Positions 53,411 through 61,145 of a DNA stretch of 64,000 bases are shown here, piece by piece (the stretch's first letter is position 1; each line of letters starts with the position of its first letter). Where the stretch lies: NCBI GenBank assembly GCA_963662605.1, contig OY759785.1, forward strand, positions 992,001-1,056,000, given 5' to 3'. The DNA comes from G963662605 sp963662605 (GTDB lineage Bacteria; Bacteroidota; Ignavibacteria; Ignavibacteriales; Ignavibacteriaceae). The position numbers and the translations under genes are program-made. Under the pieces are notes generated by a model. The model had not been told where the DNA came from. It did no database searches and saw nothing but the letters and a program-made list of their open reading frames with translations.

Positions 53411-56400
53411 ATGGCAAAGACCACGTATATAGTTTTACTGTTAATTGCACTTACATGCACTTTTATGATGGCGCAGCCTCAACAAGCAAGCATGTATTGC
53501 AAAGGGGGGGTGTTTTCAAACGGCTATCTCGCGATGAATTATATTACACTTCCTAATGGCACGGGTAATGATTATGTGTGGGTTTCACCGGCTCAGTCCT
53601 CAAGCGGTAACGGAAACTATAATCTGACGTTCTGTGCCAGCAAATCAACAACTACATCCGGAACGTATTGGGGGGCAAATAACGCAACCCTTGATGTTAA
53701 TTCCTCTGTGAACTTCCTTGTCAATTCGGCAGATGCACATTGGATTACTGTAGTGAATAAAAAATATGTTTTTACGGTTGCCGATGTTGCAACCGGGACT
53801 GCAAAAACCGAAGCATATATTTTCGAACTTGGTGGAACACCCGCGACTATCAGCTCAACGGGAAATTCTTTCGCGTTCGAAAATACAGGGATTACCATCA
53901 CGGCAGCTTTAGGCAGTGCTTTGGTTTCAAATCAGGTGGTCTATCTTCGGTGGTCAACTTCCTCTAACTTTGCGAATTCAACTGTTACGGAAATGACCGG
54001 CAGCAATGTTACTTATACTGCCGATATACCGGCTCAGATTGGCGGAACAACTATTTATTATTATTGTTTCAGTTCAGCCGCATCAGGCTTAACAGGCAGC
54101 AATTGCAATACGGCAACAATAAATGCAACACAACCGCTTAATTTCACCGTAGCCGGAACTTCACCGGTACTGCTGACTTCACAAAAAACACTTTCCGGAT
54201 TTACTTACCCGTATAAATACGGACCGTCAAATGTTCAAAGCTTCACTTTGAGCGGTGCCTTGTTAACCGGATTTCCAGATGTGATTAAAATATCAGCTTC
54301 AACAAATTATGAAGTTTCGCTGGATAGTACAACGTTTTCAAGTTCATCTGTTACTATTCCCTTTACCTCTTCCGTATTGGGTAGTGCTAAAGTTTATGTT
54401 CGTTTGAAAGCAGGACTTTCTAAGGCAGACTATAACGGAGAAGAAGTAATCTGTACAGGAGGTGGTGCGGCTGCTGTGCATATTACTTGCAGCGGTTCAG
54501 TTGCATCAAGTGATCCGACCCTCACTGCCACTCCGGAAATTCTGAACTGGTTTTCGTACAATGAAGGCTCCGGGCCATCGGCATCAAAAACATATGTATT
54601 GACAGGAAGGTTTTTAACCGGCTACCCGGGCAGCATTACTGTAACCGCCAGTCAAAATTTTGAAATCTCGTCGGATAATCAAACCTTTTCTCCAACTTCA
54701 ATTTCTATTCCTTATACATCGGATGTTTTTAGTGCGCCAATCTATGTGAGGCTTAAAGCCGGACTATCGTCGGCAACATATGATACTGAATATGTTACCA
54801 ACACCGGCGGCGGAGCCGCAAGCGTCAAAGTCGGATGTTCAGGAACCGTATCGCCTGAAGGCCTTAACAATCAAACGTATTGGTGGAATGACCAGGTATT
54901 CTATGAGCTATTTGTCAGAAGCTTTTATGACGGAAATTCAGACGGCATAGGCGATTTTGCCGGACTAATCAAAAAGCTTGACTATCTGAATGACGGCAAC
55001 CCTGCAACAACAACCGACCTGGGAGTTACTACACTATGGCTAATGCCTATCATGGATTCCCCAAGTTATCACGGATACGATGTCGTTGATTATAAAAAAG
55101 TCGAAAAGGATTACGGAACGAATGCACAATTCAAAGCTTTTCTCGATAGCGCTCATGTGCGGGGCATAAAAGTTATTCTTGATCTCGTCCTCAATCATAC
55201 ATCAAGCCAGCATCCGTGGTTCATCAACTCCTGCACGGGTACATCATCACCTTACCGTGACTGGTACGTATGGAAAACGACCAATCCGGGGGGCACCGGT
55301 CCGTGGGGCGAACAGATCTGGTATAGTTACGGTGGAAGTTATTATTATGGAGTCTTTACAGGCAGCATGCCGGATTTAAACTACTTCAACACGAGTGTAA
55401 AAGATACGATAAACGGCATTATTAAATACTGGCTTGATACGGTAAAAGTTGACGGATTCAGGCTTGACGGAGCCCGATATGTCTGCGAAGATGGTAATGT
55501 TCTTGCGGATGCACCATCAAATCTGGCATTTTGGCGCAACTTCAGAACTACTATTAAGGGTATTAATCCGAATGCCTTCTCAGTCGGCGAAGTATGGACA
55601 AGCACCAGCAATGTAATTCCGTACAGTGACGGCACCGGATTGGACATATGTTTTGAATTCGAAACAGCTTCGGATATTATAAGTTCTATCAATGCGCAAA
55701 ATCCCACAACGTTAAAAAATCAAATTGATAATGTGATCGTCAAAAAGTTTCCATTCTTACAGTATGGTACTTTCCTTACTAATCATGATAATGTTCGTGT
55801 ATGTTCGCAGCTTAACGATAATATGAACTATGCGAAACTTGCTGCTTCGCTGCTTCTGACGCTGCCGGGCGTTCCTTTTATGTACTACGGCGAGGAACTC
55901 GGAATGACCAGCGGCAGTGATGATCCTTCAAAAAGAACGCCGATGCAGTGGACAAACGGAACGAATGCCGGATTTACAACAGGCAGTCCATGGAAATCGG
56001 TAAACTCAAATTTTACAACACGCAACGTTCAGACCATGAGCGCCGACTCAACATCCATATTGAGTTTGTATAAAAAGTTTATCAACATCCGTCAGCAATA
56101 TCCTTCTTTGAGAAGAGGAGAATATCTCCAGATGACATCCTCTAACGCGGGACTCTATGCTTTCGGCAGGAATTACGTGGTAAGTAATAACGTTGATCTT
56201 GTTTTTCCACTCCACAACTTTACCGGGTCAGTAATCACCAACCCGACTTTAACTTTTTCGGGAACGGAGAACGGATGCAAACCTGGAACATATACACTGC
56301 GGGATATTACAACAAATATAGGAGCAGGTCAATTGGTTGTTAAAGCGGATGGTGCAATGACGTTCACTCCTACTGTTTCAATCGGTGCATATTCTACAAA

Positions 56401-56722
56401 AATTTTGAAGGCCGATATGGTTACCGGAAACAACTCGGAAAATGATGCAGCTAAAGTAAAGTCGTTTAATCTTGAGCAGAATTATCCGAATCCATTTAAT
56501 CCGACTACATTGATTACGTTTTCGATACCACAAAGTGCTAACGTTAAGGTAACTGTATACAATGCACTTGGTCAAATTGTCAGGGTACTTGTTGACTCGT
56601 ATCATGATGCAGGCAAATACCGCCTGACGTTCGATGGCTCCGGCCTGAGTACCGGCTTGTACTTCTATAGATTAGATGCCGGCACGTATTCGCAAACTAA
56701 AAAAATGATGTTACTCAAATAA
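53411..56722 (+). CDS. T9SS-secreted GH13 alpha-amylase
   Basis: 1103 residues, signal peptide MAKTTYIVLLLIALTCTFMMAQ. Residues about 25-245 carry the N-terminal module shared with 49363, 56757 and 61146; two Ig-like repeats (GP-S-x-SQ/KTY pattern) follow to about 480. The GH13 domain (about 490-960) has all four regions: LDLVLNHTS, GFRLDGARY (nucleophile D686), VGEVW (acid/base E727) and TNHDN (D793). A C-terminal beta domain and T9SS sorting domain end the protein (NYPNPFNPTTLITFSIP). It is secreted and should cut alpha-1,4-glucans outside the cell. Spaced 58 bases from copy 1 and 34 from the second amylase; a three- or four-gene operon is likely. Confidence 0.94.
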   Translation: MAKTTYIVLLLIALTCTFMMAQPQQASMYCKGGVFSNGYLAMNYITLPNGTGNDYVWVSPAQSSSGNGNYNLTFCASKSTTTSGTYWGANNATLDVNSSVNFLVNSADAHWITVVNKKYVFTVADVATGTAKTEAYIFELGGTPATISSTGNSFAFENTGITITAALGSALVSNQVVYLRWSTSSNFANSTVTEMTGSNVTYTADIPAQIGGTTIYYYCFSSAASGLTGSNCNTATINATQPLNFTVAGTSPVLLTSQKTLSGFTYPYKYGPSNVQSFTLSGALLTGFPDVIKISASTNYEVSLDSTTFSSSSVTIPFTSSVLGSAKVYVRLKAGLSKADYNGEEVICTGGGAAAVHITCSGSVASSDPTLTATPEILNWFSYNEGSGPSASKTYVLTGRFLTGYPGSITVTASQNFEISSDNQTFSPTSISIPYTSDVFSAPIYVRLKAGLSSATYDTEYVTNTGGGAASVKVGCSGTVSPEGLNNQTYWWNDQVFYELFVRSFYDGNSDGIGDFAGLIKKLDYLNDGNPATTTDLGVTTLWLMPIMDSPSYHGYDVVDYKKVEKDYGTNAQFKAFLDSAHVRGIKVILDLVLNHTSSQHPWFINSCTGTSSPYRDWYVWKTTNPGGTGPWGEQIWYSYGGSYYYGVFTGSMPDLNYFNTSVKDTINGIIKYWLDTVKVDGFRLDGARYVCEDGNVLADAPSNLAFWRNFRTTIKGINPNAFSVGEVWTSTSNVIPYSDGTGLDICFEFETASDIISSINAQNPTTLKNQIDNVIVKKFPFLQYGTFLTNHDNVRVCSQLNDNMNYAKLAASLLLTLPGVPFMYYGEELGMTSGSDDPSKRTPMQWTNGTNAGFTTGSPWKSVNSNFTTRNVQTMSADSTSILSLYKKFINIRQQYPSLRRGEYLQMTSSNAGLYAFGRNYVVSNNVDLVFPLHNFTGSVITNPTLTFSGTENGCKPGTYTLRDITTNIGAGQLVVKADGAMTFTPTVSIGAYSTKILKADMVTGNNSENDAAKVKSFNLEQNYPNPFNPTTLITFSIPQSANVKVTVYNALGQIVRVLVDSYHDAGKYRLTFDGSGLSTGLYFYRLDAGTYSQTKKMMLLK

Positions 56723-56756
56723 TACCATATTCAATAAATCTAAATCAGGAAAACCA

Positions 56757-59700
56757 ATGAAGAATAAAGTCTATCTCTTCTTTTTCATAGTCGTTTGTTC
56801 GGTCATGTCCCTTTACTCGCAACCGAAGCAGCCGACTATGTACTGTCGGGGTGGTTTGTTTCCGAGTGCATATTTACAGATGTCTTATATAGCACTCCCG
56901 AATGGGGCGGGCAACGATTATACATGGTTGTCACCGGCTCAGGCGGCAAGTAGTAGTGGAAATTACAACTTATCATACAATATTAGCAGTTCGACAAAAA
57001 CTGCGGGGACGTATTGGGGCGATAAAGACGCGACCGTAAAAGTTAACACACCTATTACTTTTCTGGTAAGTACGGCCGATGCTCACTGGGTTATCGTCTC
57101 GGGAAAAAAATATGTATTCACGATGCAGGATGTTGCAAGCGGCACAAACGCTACAGGCTACATATTTGAATTCAGTGGAACACCCTCAACCATAACCTCA
57201 ATTGCCAATTCAACGCCTTCTGAAAATTCCGATGTTACAGTGACCGCCACACTCAATGTGGCTGCGGTTACAAATCAGGTCGTGTATGTTCGTTGGGCAA
57301 CATCAAGTAACTTTGCAAATTCTACCGTTACTCAGATGACTGGCAGCGGAACTTCCTACACCGCAGCAATTCCTGCTCAGTCAGGCGGTACAACTGTTTA
57401 TTATTACTGTTTCAGCTCGGGGGTTACGGGGCTTACTGCTGAAACCTGTAATCCTGCTACTATTAATGTATCTACTACCAATAATTATTCGGTAGCCTTT
57501 TCAACTCCGGCTCTTAGCGTTGTTCCTGCAACTTTAACCGGATTCACGTATGTTCAGGGTAATGGTCCATCGATTTCACAAAGTTATTCTTTGAGTGGAG
57601 TTTTACTGTCCGGATTTCCGGGAAATGTTGCGGTAACCGCGCCTGCGGATTTCGAAGTTTCACTGGATAATGTATCATTTTCCAGCGCAGTTGATGTTCC
57701 ATTCTCAGCGGCCTCATTACCGGCAACAAAAATATATGTTCGTTTGAAAGCCGGATTATCAATCGGTAAATATGAAGCCGAAAATGTTTCTAATGCCGGA
57801 GGCGGCATTTCAGCGGTAACGGTTGCATGCAGTGGTTCGGTAACTCTCAACCCGCCGCCTGCTTTGGTTCTCACCCCTGCATCGCTCACCGGATTCGCAT
57901 ATATGACCGGACAGGGTCCTTCATCAGTGAAGAGTTATAAGGTTAGCGGGACCAACCTTGAAGGTTTTCCCGGAAACATTACGGTGACTGCTTCTGCAAA
58001 TTATCAGGTTTCAACGGATAGTATTAATTTCGTTTCAACATCCGTTACAATCCCATTTGCATCAGCTACATTAAATGAAACTCTTGTATATGTCAGACTG
58101 AAATCGGGTTTGGCAGTCGGCTCATACAACGGTGAGACAATTAGCATTGCCGGTGGTGGAGCTTCTGCAAGCCTGACTTGCAATGGCGCCGTATCGGCCC
58201 CTGCATCTCAAGTTCTGAAATGGTCTCCGAGTATTATAACTGAATCCGATGCGGTTACTATTACCTTTGATGCAACTCAAGGTTCTGCCGGATTAAAAGG
58301 TTATACCGGCGATGTATACGCACATACAGGTGTGTTGACTGATAAAAGTATCAACTCCGCTGACTGGAAGTGTATCAAAACCACGTGGGGAACGAATACC
58401 GCGGATACCAAATTAACCAGAATCGGAACCGATTTGTATCAGTTTGTTATTTCTCCGAGCGTCCGATCATATTATGGCGTCGCATCGGGTGATACGGTTA
58501 AAAGGATTTGTGTGGTTTTCAGAAGCGCTTCTTCTCCTTATCTTGAAGGAAAAGATGTTGGCGCCGCAGATCTTTTTGTTCCGGTTGCTCCATCAGGAAT
58601 GAATGTTGTGTTTACTGCACCAACAACATTCCCAATAATTAAAAATATTAATGAACAGCAGCAGATTAGTGTTGTATCTTCAAATTCAACGCAATTGTCA
58701 CTGTATGCAGATACAGCCCTGCTTGCACAAACCGCAGGGACATCACTTAATTTCAATTTTACTTGTTCCTATTATGGTAAAGTATGGATTAAGGCGGTTG
58801 CTTCAGACGGCACAAATACAAAAGCAGATTCTTTTTATGTTATCGTAAGACCTCCTGCAACGGTTCAAGCCATACCCGCGGGAATTGTTGATGGTATAAA
58901 CTACCTTAGCCCGACTTCAGCGGTTCTGTGTCTGTATGCTCCGTTAAAAAGCTACGTGCATGTAATCGGCGATTTTTCAAAATGGCAGGTTGATCCGGCA
59001 TATTACATGAATGTCACTTCCGATAGTACGCGTTACTGGATTCAGATCAATAACCTTTCACCGGGAACCGAATACGGATTCCAATATCTCGTTGATGGAA
59101 GTTTGAATGTTGCCGATCCGTACGCGGATAAAATTCTTGATCTTAATTTCGACAAGGACATTAAAGCTGCAACCTATCCGGATTTGAAACCATATCCGAC
59201 CGGATTAACCACTCAGATGGTTTCGGTTTTGCAGACTGCACAATCTCCATATACATGGAAGACCACGTCATTCACAAAACCGCCTAAAGATAATCTTGTC
59301 GTTTATGAATTACTCATAAGAGACTTCATCTCGACACATACATTCAAAGGATTGATTGATACTATCGGATATTTCAAGAACCTCGGCATCAATGCAATCG
59401 AATTAATGCCGGTAAATGAGTTCGATATGAATGAAAGCTGGGGATATAACCCTGACTTTATGTTCGCCGTTGATAAATATTACGGCCCGAAAAACGATTT
59501 GAAGGCGTTCGTTGATAAGTGTCATGAAAACGGCATTGCTGTTATATTTGACGCGGTACTTAATCATCAAACAGGCAATTCGCCATTTGCACGCTTGTGG
59601 TGGGATGTCGCCAATAGTCAACCCGCGGCTAATAATCCGTATTTCAATGTTGTTTCTCCGCATCCGTATAGTGTCTACAATGATCTTAATCATGAAAGTA

Positions 59701-60953
59701 CCGCAACAAAATATTTTGTTGACCGGTTTCTCAAATATTGGCTTACTGAATTCAAATTTGACGGTTATCGTTTTGACTTAAGTAAGGGGTACACCCAAAC
59801 CACAAGTTCGGAAGGTACCGTTAATAATTTCGATCAGTCGAGAGTGAACAACCTTACACGCATGTACAATACTATGAAGTCGGTTGATACGAGCGCGTAT
59901 TTAATACTTGAGCACTTCTGCAATAATGATGAAGAAACAGCATTATCAAATCTCGGCATGATGGTTTGGACAAAGTTGTCCGACAATTATGCTGCAACAG
60001 CCCAGGGCACAGGCGCGGATCTTACATGGGGCTCTTATAAGGCCCGTGGATTCAGTGCGCCGAATGCAGTTGCATACATCGAAAGCCATGATGAGGACCG
60101 ATTAATGTACAGGATACTCCAGTCGGGAAGTTCAAGCGGCAGTTATAATACCAAAACGCTCAGTACTGCTCTTGACAGAGTAAAATTAGATGCGGCCTTC
60201 TTTATTCCGATACCCGGTCCCAAAATGATTTGGATGTTCGGTGAATTAGGCTACGATGTTACTATTACTTACAACGGCAGAGACGGTGTCAAGCCTCTTC
60301 ATTGGGAATATTATTCCGATGCACAGCGCCAAAAGTTATTCCGAACATTCAAATATCTAAATACCTTAAAAACAACTTACCCGGCGTTCAGAAGTACAAA
60401 TTATACTACTGATCTTACCGGAACGACAAAGAAGATCAATATTACTGATGCTTCAATGAACGTTCATATTATTGGTAATTTCGGTTTAACTGCGCAGAGC
60501 ATCACATGCAATTTCCAGAATACCGGAACATGGTACGACTATTTTACCGGTGCAAGTGTTGATGTTACTAACAAAACCATGTCATATCCGTTGCAGCCCG
60601 GCGAATTCCACATCCTTACAACGGTTAAACTGCCGGTTCCCGACATGCTTACCGGATTAAATGATGAGAGCGCGAGCGGCGACCGCCCCGAAGTATTTTC
60701 ACTCGGGCAAAATTATCCGAATCCGTTCAATCCAAGTACGGTTATTTCCTACCAGCTGCCGCAAAGCAGTATGGTTTCCTTAAGAGTATATAACATACTC
60801 GGAAAAGAAGTCGCTACACTTGTTAATGAGACCCAGAATGCCGGAACTTATAAAGTTTCATTTGATGGTTCGCATCTTGCAAGCGGTGTGTACTTCTATA
60901 AGATGGACGCAGGATCGTTTTCACAGTGCAGAAAACTTTTATTGATAAAGTAA
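56757..60953 (+). CDS. T9SS-secreted GH13 enzyme with CBM48-like domain
   Basis: 1398 residues, signal peptide MKNKVYLFFFIVVCSVMSLYSQ, start preceded by CAGGAAAACC. The N-terminal module and two Ig-like repeats match the previous gene. Then a carbohydrate-binding-like region (about 480-690), a CBM48/isoamylase-N-type domain (LCLYAPLKSYVHVIGDFSKW) and the GH13 domain with FDAVLNHQ, GYRFDLSK (D1007), LEHF (E1052) and ESHDED (D1112). T9SS domain at the end (NYPNPFNPSTVISYQLP). The CBM48 and the form of regions II-IV resemble debranching, maltogenic or branching-type GH13 subfamilies rather than a simple alpha-amylase. With the preceding gene it would give a two-enzyme starch or glycogen attack at the cell surface. 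Confidence 0.92.
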   Translation: MKNKVYLFFFIVVCSVMSLYSQPKQPTMYCRGGLFPSAYLQMSYIALPNGAGNDYTWLSPAQAASSSGNYNLSYNISSSTKTAGTYWGDKDATVKVNTPITFLVSTADAHWVIVSGKKYVFTMQDVASGTNATGYIFEFSGTPSTITSIANSTPSENSDVTVTATLNVAAVTNQVVYVRWATSSNFANSTVTQMTGSGTSYTAAIPAQSGGTTVYYYCFSSGVTGLTAETCNPATINVSTTNNYSVAFSTPALSVVPATLTGFTYVQGNGPSISQSYSLSGVLLSGFPGNVAVTAPADFEVSLDNVSFSSAVDVPFSAASLPATKIYVRLKAGLSIGKYEAENVSNAGGGISAVTVACSGSVTLNPPPALVLTPASLTGFAYMTGQGPSSVKSYKVSGTNLEGFPGNITVTASANYQVSTDSINFVSTSVTIPFASATLNETLVYVRLKSGLAVGSYNGETISIAGGGASASLTCNGAVSAPASQVLKWSPSIITESDAVTITFDATQGSAGLKGYTGDVYAHTGVLTDKSINSADWKCIKTTWGTNTADTKLTRIGTDLYQFVISPSVRSYYGVASGDTVKRICVVFRSASSPYLEGKDVGAADLFVPVAPSGMNVVFTAPTTFPIIKNINEQQQISVVSSNSTQLSLYADTALLAQTAGTSLNFNFTCSYYGKVWIKAVASDGTNTKADSFYVIVRPPATVQAIPAGIVDGINYLSPTSAVLCLYAPLKSYVHVIGDFSKWQVDPAYYMNVTSDSTRYWIQINNLSPGTEYGFQYLVDGSLNVADPYADKILDLNFDKDIKAATYPDLKPYPTGLTTQMVSVLQTAQSPYTWKTTSFTKPPKDNLVVYELLIRDFISTHTFKGLIDTIGYFKNLGINAIELMPVNEFDMNESWGYNPDFMFAVDKYYGPKNDLKAFVDKCHENGIAVIFDAVLNHQTGNSPFARLWWDVANSQPAANNPYFNVVSPHPYSVYNDLNHESTATKYFVDRFLKYWLTEFKFDGYRFDLSKGYTQTTSSEGTVNNFDQSRVNNLTRMYNTMKSVDTSAYLILEHFCNNDEETALSNLGMMVWTKLSDNYAATAQGTGADLTWGSYKARGFSAPNAVAYIESHDEDRLMYRILQSGSSSGSYNTKTLSTALDRVKLDAAFFIPIPGPKMIWMFGELGYDVTITYNGRDGVKPLHWEYYSDAQRQKLFRTFKYLNTLKTTYPAFRSTNYTTDLTGTTKKINITDASMNVHIIGNFGLTAQSITCNFQNTGTWYDYFTGASVDVTNKTMSYPLQPGEFHILTTVKLPVPDMLTGLNDESASGDRPEVFSLGQNYPNPFNPSTVISYQLPQSSMVSLRVYNILGKEVATLVNETQNAGTYKVSFDGSHLASGVYFYKMDAGSFSQCRKLLLIK

Positions 60954-61006
60954 GGTGTCGGAATACAATAATTGATTGTGAGACACACGAATTAGTATAG
61001 ACCTTG

Positions 61007-61046
61007 TTCTGAGTCCCGGGATTACGGGACTCAGAATATTTTATTT
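61007..61046 (+). terminator. Rho-independent terminator after the second GH13 gene
   Basis: TTCTGAGTCCCG pairs perfectly with CGGGACTCAGAA (12-bp stem, 6-base loop) and is followed by TATTTTATTT. Confidence 0.85.
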
Positions 61047-61145
61047 AGTAAGTCCCGGTTGCAACAGGAACAAACTTCAAATATGGCAGCAACCTGAGAT
61101 TAGTAAAGCGGACAAATTTTTAAAGCACTTATTTCAGGAGTATTT

